Shown here piece by piece: positions 44,169 through 51,956 of a DNA stretch of 64,000 nt. Within the stretch, counting starts at the first letter, position 1, and every line of letters begins with the position of its first letter. The translations under genes and the position numbers were made by a program. The notes under the pieces were generated by a model. That model did not search any database. It was not told where the DNA came from and saw only the letters and a list, made by a program, of their open reading frames with translations. Source of the stretch: Bacteroidales bacterium UBA3297. GTDB taxonomy: Bacteria > Bacteroidota > Bacteroidia > Bacteroidales > Paludibacteraceae. The DNA lies in the NCBI GenBank assembly GCA_002362105.1, contig DETD01000018.1, forward strand, positions 62,001 to 126,000, read 5' to 3'.

Positions 44169-44299
44169 ATGTTGTAAGATTCATAGCGATGAATCCATGA
44201 CAAATGACCATCATTTTTAAAGTAACCGATAGGAACAATTTTAGTGTTTTCAGATTCGACAGATGGTCTTGACGGCAAAGAGTACTTTACGATCTCCAC
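44130..44299 (-). pseudogene. Possible fragment of an unknown gene
   Basis: Minus frame beginning VEIVKYSLPSRPSVESENTK and continuing IVPIGYFKNDGHLSWIHRYE has amino-acid composition of a real protein rather than a chance frame, but it has no start and runs into the recombinase relic. I do not recognise it. It may belong to the same decayed element. Confidence 0.3.
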
Positions 44300-44388
44300 A
44301 TTTAGAGAGAAAATTTAGTTACCCTTCAGTTATATATTTCCACTGCCTATCAGCCAAGACACAGGTTAAGAATATTAAAGAAAAAAGT

Positions 44389-44396
44389 TATCTTTG
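44389..44396 (+). promoter_or_regulatory. -7 element immediately before the AraC-family gene
   Basis: TATCTTTG ends only nine bases before the ATG at 44406; the -33 position reads TTA. If used, the transcript would have almost no leader. Confidence 0.45.
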
Positions 44397-44405
44397 CAAA
44401 TAGCC

Positions 44406-45209
44406 ATGAAGAACGAAATCATCATATCGGACAACCTCGGCCAAGTGTCAGAAATGCAACACAACGGCTACATCACCCACGCCTATTGCTCTTGCGGGTC
44501 GTGCGAATTTTCAATGGACGGCCGTCTGTTCCTATTCGGCAAAGGCGATTGTCTGATTGTCCCTCACCAAGACGTAGCGTTTGAACTAGGAAAGAAAAGC
44601 ACCGATTTTGCCGTAGAAGTCATCTACGTATCGTTTGAGTTCACACAGGTGGCCACACCACAGAGCAATTACGGCACACGGGGTCACCTCGCCCTGTTCG
44701 AAAATCCGGTAATGCGCCTTAACCCGGAACAGCAACAAGTCCGCGCCCTCAATTTCGACTACATCCGGCACCGTCTCGCCATAGCCACGCACCACTTCCA
44801 CCGTGAGGCAATGATCAATGCCGTGCAATGTATGATTATCGACTTCTTCGACTTCCACGTCGATCTGTATGGCGATGCGCAGGTCAACAGCCAGAACGGG
44901 CATCTGATGCAAGATTTTTTAAGGCTTTTGGAAGACGGCGAATACCGGCAGCACCGCGAAGTGGGCTGGTTTGCCGAACAACTCTTCGTCACGCCTAAAT
45001 ATTTGTCGGAAGTGAGCAAGAAGGTCAGCGGACAGGCGGCCATCTATTGGATTACCCGCTACACCGCACTCGACATTGCCCGGCAACTCCGAACAACCAA
45101 CCTTAGCATTGAACAACTTTCCGAACAATACGGTTTTGCCAACACAAGCTACTTTACCCGCTATGTACAGAAAAATTTGGGTGCACCACCCAGCAGTTTC
45201 AGGGAATAA
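44406..45209 (+). CDS. AraC-family transcriptional regulator
   Basis: A 267-residue regulator. The N-terminal half is a cupin-like sensor domain (GYITHAYCSCGSCEFSMDGR, LFLFGKGDCLIVPHQDVAFE). The C-terminal 100 residues are two AraC helix-turn-helices: WFAEQLFVTPKYLSEVSKKV and LSIEQLSEQYGFANTSYFTR, ending LGAPPSSFRE. It precedes, in the same direction and 103 bases away, an aldo/keto reductase-cupin-flavodoxin gene set, and is probably its activator. The ligand is unknown. The TTG at 44394 lies within the -7 element and is not a start. Confidence 0.88.
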   Translation: MKNEIIISDNLGQVSEMQHNGYITHAYCSCGSCEFSMDGRLFLFGKGDCLIVPHQDVAFELGKKSTDFAVEVIYVSFEFTQVATPQSNYGTRGHLALFENPVMRLNPEQQQVRALNFDYIRHRLAIATHHFHREAMINAVQCMIIDFFDFHVDLYGDAQVNSQNGHLMQDFLRLLEDGEYRQHREVGWFAEQLFVTPKYLSEVSKKVSGQAAIYWITRYTALDIARQLRTTNLSIEQLSEQYGFANTSYFTRYVQKNLGAPPSSFRE

Positions 45210-45312
45210 CGTCCCTTTAAGAAAAATGTGAACAAATCACGGAATTTTGCATAACAACGTACTGAGCAGTCTGCTGTAATTTAGCACCAGAAAAAAACAA
45301 GATAATTTTACC

Positions 45313-46173
45313 ATGCTAAACATCAGACTTAATAACGGAGTGGAAATGCCACTTGAAGGTTTCGGTGTATTCCAAGTGTCAGACCCAGCACAATGCAAGC
45401 TGGCTGTATTAGACGCCATAGGCGCAGGCTACCGGCTTATTGACACGGCAGCCATCTATATGAACGAGGATGCGGTAGGCGAAGCCGTAAAGGAAGCCAT
45501 TACAACCGGACTTGTAAAACGCGAGGACTTGTTCATCACCAGCAAACTCTGGGTGTCGGACTTCGGTTACGAGAATGCGAAACGCGGATTCCAACGCTCG
45601 TTAGACAAACTCGGGTTCGACTACATCGACCTCTACCTGCTCCACCAGCCTTTCGGCGATGTATATGGTGCATGGCTGGCACTGGAAGAGCTATATAACA
45701 ACGGGCTGATCAGAGCTATTGGGGTTTCGAACTTCTACCCGGGGAAATTTACCGAGTTTGCCGAAATAGTAGACACTAAACCAATGGTGAACCAGATTGA
45801 GCTCCACCCCTTCTTCTCACAGTACGAGGCCATAAAGAACATGAAGAGATATGGTTGCCACCCACAGGCATGGGGACCGCTGGCAGAAGGCAATCACGGA
45901 ATTTTCAGCCACCCTGTTTTGAGCCTGATTGGTAAAAACCACAACAAGAGCGCAGCACAAATCGCTTTAAAATGGAACGTACAACGGGGTGTCAGCATTT
46001 TACCCAAAAGCGTACACAAAGAACGAATGGAACAGAACATAGACATTTGGGATTTTGAACTGACGGAAAACGAGATAAAACAAATTGACGCACTCGACCT
46101 TGGCCACAGTGAGATAGTTGACCACAACAGCCCCGACTTAGTGCGCTACCTTCTGTCGGCAAGGGTTAATTAA
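45313..46173 (+). CDS. Aldo/keto reductase
   Basis: NADPH-dependent aldehyde/ketone reductase of 286 residues in the AKR5-like branch (2,5-diketogluconate reductase type). Catalytic tetrad: Asp44 and Tyr49 in LIDTAAIYMNEDAVG, Lys78 in LFITSKLWVSD, His111 in YLLHQPFGDVYGAW. AIGVSNFYPGKFTEF and the nucleotide motif GVSILPKSVHKERM are also present. No signal peptide, so cytosolic. First of three genes behind the AraC regulator (11 bases to the next). The natural substrate is unknown. Confidence 0.92.
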   Translation: MLNIRLNNGVEMPLEGFGVFQVSDPAQCKLAVLDAIGAGYRLIDTAAIYMNEDAVGEAVKEAITTGLVKREDLFITSKLWVSDFGYENAKRGFQRSLDKLGFDYIDLYLLHQPFGDVYGAWLALEELYNNGLIRAIGVSNFYPGKFTEFAEIVDTKPMVNQIELHPFFSQYEAIKNMKRYGCHPQAWGPLAEGNHGIFSHPVLSLIGKNHNKSAAQIALKWNVQRGVSILPKSVHKERMEQNIDIWDFELTENEIKQIDALDLGHSEIVDHNSPDLVRYLLSARVN

Positions 46174-46184
46174 AGGATACGAAT

Positions 46185-47318
46185 ATGAACAAATTACTAT
46201 TATTAATTGCGCTGACGCTGTCGGTGGCGTCTTGCAACGGGCATAAAGAAAGCCAAGTTAAGAAAGAAATCGAGAAAGAAATGAATACACTTACATTCAA
46301 CGAAAAACAAGCCTCATGCATGTCGGCTATCGCCTGCAGCGAAGCCAGCGGTGACCAGCTGTCGCTTTACGACGCAATTAATGCCGGGCTCGATGCCGGG
46401 CTTACAGTCAGTCAGATAAAGGAAGCCCTTTCACAACTGTACGCCTACACCGGTTTTCCACGAAGCCTGAACGCCCTCGGCACCCTGCAAAAGGTGCTGG
46501 CCGAGCGGAAGAAGCCCTTTGAGGCGGGCCAGGAAGCTACCCCTCTGCCTAAAGGCTACGACGCGCTGAAACAAGGAACCGACATCCAGACAAGACTATC
46601 TGGCCAACCGTTCAATTACGACTTCTGTCCGGCCGAAGACTATTACCTGAAAGCGCACCTTTTCGGTGACATTTTCGCCCGCGACATCCTCAGCCACGCC
46701 GACCGGGAGTTGGTGACCGTCAGCGCCCTCTCGGCCATGGAAGGTGTTGAACCCCAACTGAAAGCGCACGTCAAAGGAGCGCGCAACATGGGGGTTACCG
46801 ACGAGCAGTTGCTACAGATACCAGTCGCACTGGCCGCTAACGGTTGTAAAGCAGCCTCTTCCAGAGTTTTAAAGGCTGTCAACGAAGCGCTCGACACAAC
46901 TGCGACCGTACGCAGCCAAGACGACCAAGTTGACCTGAAATCGTATTGGCGCCGTGGTGTGCCCAACGACGCATACGCACAATACTTCACAGGAAGAAGC
47001 TACGTATCGCCTTACGGCGAGAGCATCACCAATGTAACCTTCGAACCCGGTTGCCGCAACAACTGGCACATACACCACGGAGCAGTCCAGGTTCTGGTCT
47101 GCGTATACGGACACGGCTGGTACCAGGAATGGGGCAAACCGGCAGTGGAACTGCGCGAAGGCGTTGTAATAGAAGTACCGGAAGGCGTAAAACACTGGCA
47201 CGGAGCAGCCAAGGGCTCGTGGATGCAGCACCTTACCTACCACAAGAACCTGCAGGAAGAAACCAGCAACGAGTGGCTGGAGCCTGTGAGCGAAGAAGCC
47301 TACAACAAGGTTCGATGA
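46185..47318 (+). CDS. Lipoprotein with carboxymuconolactone decarboxylase-like and cupin domains
   Basis: A 377-residue lipoprotein (signal peptide ending SVASC, Cys17). Two AhpD/CMD-like helical domains follow: about 40-110 (FNEKQASCMSAIACSEASGD) and 170-235 (RELVTVSALSAMEGVEPQLK). In the first, a Cys-x5-Cys pair (CMSAIAC) resembles but does not equal the CxxC of AhpD. A C-terminal cupin at about 285-360 shows the metal-binding pattern NNWHIHHGAVQVLVCV and HWHGAA. The fusion is common in Bacteroidales near flavodoxins and aldo/keto reductases. Periplasmic location is inferred from the lipobox; the reaction is unknown. Confidence 0.82.
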   Translation: MNKLLLLIALTLSVASCNGHKESQVKKEIEKEMNTLTFNEKQASCMSAIACSEASGDQLSLYDAINAGLDAGLTVSQIKEALSQLYAYTGFPRSLNALGTLQKVLAERKKPFEAGQEATPLPKGYDALKQGTDIQTRLSGQPFNYDFCPAEDYYLKAHLFGDIFARDILSHADRELVTVSALSAMEGVEPQLKAHVKGARNMGVTDEQLLQIPVALAANGCKAASSRVLKAVNEALDTTATVRSQDDQVDLKSYWRRGVPNDAYAQYFTGRSYVSPYGESITNVTFEPGCRNNWHIHHGAVQVLVCVYGHGWYQEWGKPAVELREGVVIEVPEGVKHWHGAAKGSWMQHLTYHKNLQEETSNEWLEPVSEEAYNKVR

Positions 47319-47358
47319 ACCTAATGATATCCAAACACATTTTCAAGAAACCAGCATC

Positions 47359-47964
47359 ATGAAAACAAACAGATTTAAAACCCTACTTCTCGGCATCTCG
47401 GCCCTCTTTGTAGGTACCGGGTGCAACAGCCAAGAAGTAAAAAAGCACGACAATATGAGCAAATCGATCGTTATTTTCTTTTCCCACGCAGGCGAAAACT
47501 ACAGTGTGGGCAACATAAAAGTCGGAAACACTAAAATAGTAGCCGACTACATCTCCGAAATTACCGGAGCCGGGCAATTTGAAATCGTCACCCACAAGTA
47601 CGACGGCATGGCCTATACCCCACTCACCCAGCTGGCCCAAAAGGAAGCGAACGACAAAGAGTTGCCTGCCTACGAAGGCAAAGCGCCAGACTTGTCGGAA
47701 TACGACACCGTGTTTATTGGCGGACCTGTCTGGTGGGGCACCTACCCGCAAGTAATGTTCACACTCTTTAAAGACATCAACCTCGACGGAAAGACCATCT
47801 TTCCTTTCACCACACACGAAGGGAGCGGATTGGCCAACTGCGTAAGCGACGTAAAAAAAGCGTTTCCGAAAGCCAGCGTACAAAACGGATTTTCTATTTA
47901 CGGCCACGAGGTCCGCAGCGAAAAGGCTAAAGTTGTGAACTGGCTGAAACAGATTGGATTTTAA
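47359..47964 (+). CDS. Flavodoxin lipoprotein
   Basis: A 201-residue flavodoxin fold with a lipoprotein signal peptide (ending FVGTGC, Cys22). The FMN phosphate loop is IVIFFSHAGENYSVG, slightly altered from the usual T/S-x-T-G-x-T. FIGGPVWWGTYPQVMFTLF and PFTTHEGSGLANCVSDVKKA are the other FMN-loop regions. Flavodoxins of this type are often cytosolic; here the lipobox implies periplasmic anchoring, matching the cupin lipoprotein directly upstream (40 bases). Third gene of the AraC-linked set. Confidence 0.85.
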   Translation: MKTNRFKTLLLGISALFVGTGCNSQEVKKHDNMSKSIVIFFSHAGENYSVGNIKVGNTKIVADYISEITGAGQFEIVTHKYDGMAYTPLTQLAQKEANDKELPAYEGKAPDLSEYDTVFIGGPVWWGTYPQVMFTLFKDINLDGKTIFPFTTHEGSGLANCVSDVKKAFPKASVQNGFSIYGHEVRSEKAKVVNWLKQIGF

Positions 47965-48017
47965 ACCACACAACCCGTCCAAGGGCTGTAGGTCCACGAA
48001 AGAGCAGCCCAAAGCGA

Positions 48018-48710
48018 CTAAAATTCCAAACGGAAACCTTTTTCTTTCAAGCGACCGTAACTTTCAGCATTGAACTTGTACAGCTTGGCCATCCTTTTCG
48101 GAGTTGGACGTGACGTCTCGTTCAAATCGGTAAGTAGCCCAACGTGCAGAATTTTCTTCGAGAAGTTCCGGCGATCGAACTCTACTCCCAATATAGCCTC
48201 ATAGAGCGACTGCAGCGCCCGCATGGTGAACTTTTCGGGAAGCAGGTCAAAGCCAACCGGTTGGAACATAATGCGTTCACGCAGTTTTGCCAACGCCATA
48301 TCTAATATATCCTTATGGTCGAAGACCAGTTCTGGCAGTCCGTCGAGCGGGAACCAGCCAACCTCCGAGACATTGGCACCCTGCCTTACTTCCTGTTTTC
48401 TGACCAGAGCATAATAAGCGATGGATATGACACGGCCGCGCACATCGCGTTCGGGAGCGGAAAAAGTGTGGAACTGCTCGATGTAAGTTTCACGAAGACC
48501 CGTTTTTTCGCGCAACATCATACGTGCACTTTCTTCAGCCGACTCTTCCATCCGTAGGAATCCACCCGGCAGCACCCAACTGTCCTTATAGGGTTCTTCC
48601 CCCCTTTTTACTAACAAGACCTGCATTTTTGTGCCGTCGAAACCGAAAATCACGCAATCGGTAGCCACCATCGGGCGCGGATAGTCGTATGTATATGTTC
48701 CTTTTTGCAT
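48018..48710 (-). CDS. Nudix-domain transcriptional regulator (NrtR-like) with degenerate Nudix box
   Basis: A 230-residue protein from the ATG at 48710; the longer frame to 48839 adds unrelated sequence over the promoter region. The N-terminal half is a Nudix fold (VATDCVIFGFDGTKMQVLLV, WVLPGGFLRMEESAEESARM followed by MLREKTGL). In the Nudix box the catalytic R-E pair is replaced by M-M and one E by K, so hydrolysis is unlikely. The C-terminal half (from about 140) is a winged-helix-like domain (RALQSLYEAILGVEFDRRNF, RPTPKRMAKLYKFN) as in NrtR/AraR regulators. A perfect palindrome directly precedes its start codon. It faces the ECF-Tat operon and is a candidate regulator of it. Confidence 0.85.
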   Translation of the reverse strand: MQKGTYTYDYPRPMVATDCVIFGFDGTKMQVLLVKRGEEPYKDSWVLPGGFLRMEESAEESARMMLREKTGLRETYIEQFHTFSAPERDVRGRVISIAYYALVRKQEVRQGANVSEVGWFPLDGLPELVFDHKDILDMALAKLRERIMFQPVGFDLLPEKFTMRALQSLYEAILGVEFDRRNFSKKILHVGLLTDLNETSRPTPKRMAKLYKFNAESYGRLKEKGFRLEF

Positions 48711-48735
48711 TTTTTGTGTGAAGTTTACACAAAAA
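48711..48735. promoter_or_regulatory. Palindromic operator candidate abutting the Nudix regulator start
   Basis: TTTTTGTGT-N7-ACACAAAAA, perfect 9-bp arms, beginning one base upstream of the start codon at 48710. Size and symmetry fit a dimeric winged-helix regulator. Confidence 0.5.
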
Positions 48736-48827
48736 TAGTATTTTTTATAGAAATGAAGGAACAGATAAAAGGGGAAAGTGCCGGCAACGTAACCGGAATT
48801 TCCATTTTTTAGCCCACAGACACAGAA

Positions 48828-48856
48828 TTGAATAAGCAAAAAATGTTATATCTTTG
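48828..48856 (+). promoter_or_regulatory. Promoter of the ECF-Tat operon
   Basis: TTG (48828-48830), 18 bases, TATCTTTG (48849-48856), about 24 bases before the first start codon. Confidence 0.65.
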
Positions 48857-48879
48857 CAGTTAGATAAACACAAATAGTT

Positions 48880-49389
48880 ATGGACCAAACATTAAAGCTT
48901 TACACACTTCAATTCAAAGAGGCAAGGACCTATTTGTTTGCCATACTGTTCATAACAGGCAACATAGTCCTTCCACAATTATGCCACCTCGTTCCCAATG
49001 GTGGCCACATTTGGTTACCTATCTACTTTTTCACCCTTATCGGCGCCTACAAGTACGGAATGAAGGTCGGACTGCTAACCGCCATCTTCTCTCCACTGGT
49101 CAACTCGGTTCTGTTCCACATGCCTAGCATAGCAGTACTCCCCTCTATTTTGCTGAAGGGTGTGCTGTTGGCTATTGCCGCAGGCTGGTGTGCGCAGCGT
49201 TACCAGAAAGTAAGCCTCGGCACCCTGCTGCTGGTTGTTCTGTTCTACCAGATAGTAGGCTCGTTGGGAGAAAGTCTGATAGAGGGTAGCTGGACAGCCG
49301 GACTGACCGACTTCCAGTTAGGACTGCCCGGAATGGCCCTGCAAGTCATAGGCGGCTACCTCGTCATCAGATACCTGTTCAAAAACTAA
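48880..49389 (+). CDS. ECF transporter S component-like membrane protein
   Basis: A 169-residue protein with five or six hydrophobic segments. GGHIWLPIYFFTLIGAYKYG (about 41-60) and VGLLTAIFSPLVNSVLFHMP are reminiscent of substrate-binding (S) components of energy-coupling-factor vitamin transporters. No EcfA/EcfT genes lie in the window, so it would rely on a shared module elsewhere. The cargo is unknown; its place at the head of the Tat/iron-sulfur operon suggests a cofactor used there. 27 bases separate it from tatA. Confidence 0.7.
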   Translation: MDQTLKLYTLQFKEARTYLFAILFITGNIVLPQLCHLVPNGGHIWLPIYFFTLIGAYKYGMKVGLLTAIFSPLVNSVLFHMPSIAVLPSILLKGVLLAIAAGWCAQRYQKVSLGTLLLVVLFYQIVGSLGESLIEGSWTAGLTDFQLGLPGMALQVIGGYLVIRYLFKN

Positions 49390-49416
49390 TAAAAAACTCA
49401 TTAAACAAAATACGTC

Positions 49417-49599
49417 ATGTTTGGATTAGGATTTCCCGAACTTCTGCTTATTGTATTCGTCGTATTGCTATTATTCGGAGGCAAACGCATACCAGAGTTG
49501 ATGAAGAGCCTCGGCAAAGGCGTAAGCAGTTTCAAAGAAGGTATGAAAGACGTGACCAACACCGACACTGAAGACAAAAAGGAAGAGCGGAAAGATTAA
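49417..49599 (+). CDS. tatA: Twin-arginine translocase subunit TatA
   Basis: A 60-residue protein with the N-terminal membrane helix and FG hinge (GFPELLLIVFVVLLLFGGKR), the amphipathic helix IPELMKSLGKGVSSFKEGMK, and an acidic/lysine tail. It forms the export pore with TatC. No tatB is next to it, so this is a minimal TatAC system. The gene is 12 bases before tatC, within the long operon. Confidence 0.93.
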   Translation: MFGLGFPELLLIVFVVLLLFGGKRIPELMKSLGKGVSSFKEGMKDVTNTDTEDKKEERKD

Positions 49600-49611
49600 A
49601 GTTATTTCCAG

Positions 49612-50409
49612 ATGAGCGAAGACAAAGGCAACAGCATGTCTTTTTGGACCCACATCGACGTTCTACGAGGCACATTCGTGCGCATACTGATCGTCGTGTT
49701 GGCTGCGACCACTGCCGCCTTCTTCCTTAAAGAGCCACTTTTCAACCTGATATTTGCACCAAGAGAGCCCGACTTTGTCAGTTACCAGCTATTAGAAAGA
49801 TTCAGTAACTGGGTGACCCAGGGGCAAGGCGGTTTAGAGCCAGTGAAAGCGGTGCAACTCATCAACACCGGTTTAGCCCAACAGTTTGTCTTTCATTTTA
49901 AAACAGCATTCTGTGCAGGCGTCGTCACGGCCTCGCCCTACATCATCTACCAACTTTTCAGCTTTATCGCGCCCGCACTTTATGAGCAAGAGCGTAAATA
50001 TGCGGTAAGGGTAGCAGGAATGGGCTATTTGATGTTTGTAGCAGGCCTCTTACTCAACTACTTCCTGATTTTCCCACTCACCTACCGCTTTTTAAGCAAC
50101 TACCAAGTCAGCGAGGAGGTTGTCAATATGATTTCGCTAGAATCGTACATCGACACGCTGTTGCTGATGAGCCTGATGATGGGCATTGTATTCGAGATTC
50201 CGGTTATATCGTGGATTTTGGGAAAACTTGGTTTGTTAACGTCCGACTTTATGCGGAACTACCGCCGACATGCCATAGTAGTCATACTGATAGCAGCCGC
50301 CATCATAACACCAACCACCGACATCTTCACACTCCTTATAGTGTCGCTTCCGATGTGGTTGCTATACGAAGCCAGCATTGTGCTGGTTGCACATACTAAC
50401 AAAAAATAA
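49612..50409 (+). CDS. tatC: Twin-arginine translocase subunit TatC
   Basis: The signal-recognition subunit of the Tat pathway, 265 residues with six membrane helices. Conserved parts: an N-terminal SFWTHIDVLRGTFVR (the usual HLxELR with changes), ASPYIIYQLFSFIAPALYEQ between helices 2 and 3, FEIPVISWILGKLGLL, and ITPTTDIFTLLIVSLPMWLL near the end. It recognises twin-arginine signals; two likely substrates are encoded by the next two genes. Confidence 0.93.
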   Translation: MSEDKGNSMSFWTHIDVLRGTFVRILIVVLAATTAAFFLKEPLFNLIFAPREPDFVSYQLLERFSNWVTQGQGGLEPVKAVQLINTGLAQQFVFHFKTAFCAGVVTASPYIIYQLFSFIAPALYEQERKYAVRVAGMGYLMFVAGLLLNYFLIFPLTYRFLSNYQVSEEVVNMISLESYIDTLLLMSLMMGIVFEIPVISWILGKLGLLTSDFMRNYRRHAIVVILIAAAIITPTTDIFTLLIVSLPMWLLYEASIVLVAHTNKK

Positions 50410-50421
50410 ACAAGAAATCTT

Positions 50422-51936
50422 ATGTTAAGGAAAATCCGCACAGCCGCTGCGGTGCTGGCTATAACGCTGGTAACCCTGTTATTTTTAGACTTTACAGGAA
50501 CAATGACCCGTTGGTTCGGCTTTATGGCGAAAGTACAGTTCCTGCCAGCCGTTTTAGCATTTAACACAGCCGTAGTGGTAGGTTTGCTACTGGTCACGCT
50601 ACTATTCGGCCGCATCTACTGTTCTGTCATCTGTCCACTGGGCATTTTGCAAGACACCGTATCGTGGATAAGCGCCAAACGCAAAGGCAAGAAAGCACGC
50701 TTCAGCTATTCACCGGAAAAGAGGAACCTGCGTTACGGAGTTCTGCTTGTGTTCGTATTGCTAGTTGTAGCCGGTTTCACACAAATTGCGCTGTTTATAG
50801 CGCCATACAGCGCATTCGGACGCATAACAGAAAGTTTGCTCGCCCCCATTTGGGCATTTGGCAACAACGTGCTAGCCGGCATAGCCGAGCACTTCAACAG
50901 CTATGCCTTTTACGAGACAAGCGTCTGGGCTAAAAGTCTGATAGTACCCGTAACAGCCATCGTTACGCTGGCCACAGTCGGCGTTCTGGCCTGGAAGAAC
51001 GGACGCACCTGGTGCAACACCATCTGCCCTGTTGGCACAATACTTGGATTTGTATCGCAATACGCCATATTCCGTCCGGTTATCGATGAAAAAGCCTGTA
51101 AGAACTGCGGCCTCTGCGCCAGAAAGTGCAAAGCGTCGGCCATCGACTTCAAGAACGGGAAGGTAGACACCAGTCGCTGTGTCGCCTGCTTCGACTGTAT
51201 TGACGCCTGCAATGCGAAAGCCATCAGTTTCAAAAACCGCCTAACCCAGCAAAAACAAGGTAAGACGGTCAACAATGCCCAGCAAGCAGTTAAAGACGAG
51301 ACCGTTGACACCAGCCGACGCAGTTTTCTGATAGGGACAGGATTACTTGCCGCAGGCCTGGCAAAAGCACAAAAAGACAAAAAGGTAGACGGAGGTCTGG
51401 CAACCATTCTCGATAAAAAAGTACCCGTCCGCGAGACCCCGATTCTTCCAGCCGGAAGCTTTAGCGCCAAGCACTTCGCACAACACTGCACCGGTTGCCA
51501 GCTGTGTGTGGCGAACTGTCCGAACGGAGTACTCCGTCCATCGTCGGACCTCGGGACGCTGATGCAGCCACACATGGAATACGACAGAGGCTACTGTCGG
51601 CCAGAATGCACCAAGTGTTCGGAAGTCTGCCCGGCCGGCGCCATCAAGCCCATCACCCCAGCAGAAAAGAGCAGTATACAGATAGGCCATGCGGTTTGGG
51701 TTAAGAAGAACTGCATTGTGCTAACCGACAACGTGGAATGCGGCAACTGTGCCCGCCACTGCCCTAACGGAGCCATACAGATGGTGCCAAGCGACCCGGC
51801 GAACCCGGAATCGCACAAGATTCCTGCCATCAACACCGAGCGCTGCATAGGCTGCGGTGCCTGCGAGAACCTTTGTCCATCGAGACCTTTCAGCGCAATA
51901 TACGTAGAAGGTCACGAAATGCACAAGGAGATTTGA
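50422..51936 (+). CDS. Polytopic iron-sulfur electron-transfer protein, NapH-NapG-like fusion with internal twin-arginine motif
   Basis: A 504-residue membrane protein. Residues 1-215 look like NapH: membrane segments near 8-24, 40-62, 104-127 and 168-190, with the CSVICPLG (67-74) and CNTICPVG (198-205) motifs. A two-cluster ferredoxin follows (Cys226/229/232/236 and Cys253/256/259/263). Then comes a twin-arginine motif, SRRSFLIGTGLLAAGLAKA, from residue 298, with a hydrophobic stretch as in a Tat signal. Residues 350-495 form a NapG-like domain with four sets of Cys motifs (CTGCQLCVANC 356-366, CTKCSEVC 396-403, CGNCARHC 440-447, CIGCGACENLC 475-485). I infer quinol-linked electron flow across the membrane to a periplasmic acceptor. 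Confidence 0.85.
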   Translation: MLRKIRTAAAVLAITLVTLLFLDFTGTMTRWFGFMAKVQFLPAVLAFNTAVVVGLLLVTLLFGRIYCSVICPLGILQDTVSWISAKRKGKKARFSYSPEKRNLRYGVLLVFVLLVVAGFTQIALFIAPYSAFGRITESLLAPIWAFGNNVLAGIAEHFNSYAFYETSVWAKSLIVPVTAIVTLATVGVLAWKNGRTWCNTICPVGTILGFVSQYAIFRPVIDEKACKNCGLCARKCKASAIDFKNGKVDTSRCVACFDCIDACNAKAISFKNRLTQQKQGKTVNNAQQAVKDETVDTSRRSFLIGTGLLAAGLAKAQKDKKVDGGLATILDKKVPVRETPILPAGSFSAKHFAQHCTGCQLCVANCPNGVLRPSSDLGTLMQPHMEYDRGYCRPECTKCSEVCPAGAIKPITPAEKSSIQIGHAVWVKKNCIVLTDNVECGNCARHCPNGAIQMVPSDPANPESHKIPAINTERCIGCGACENLCPSRPFSAIYVEGHEMHKEI

Positions 51937-51956
51937 AACACTTAAATCAGCGAAAA

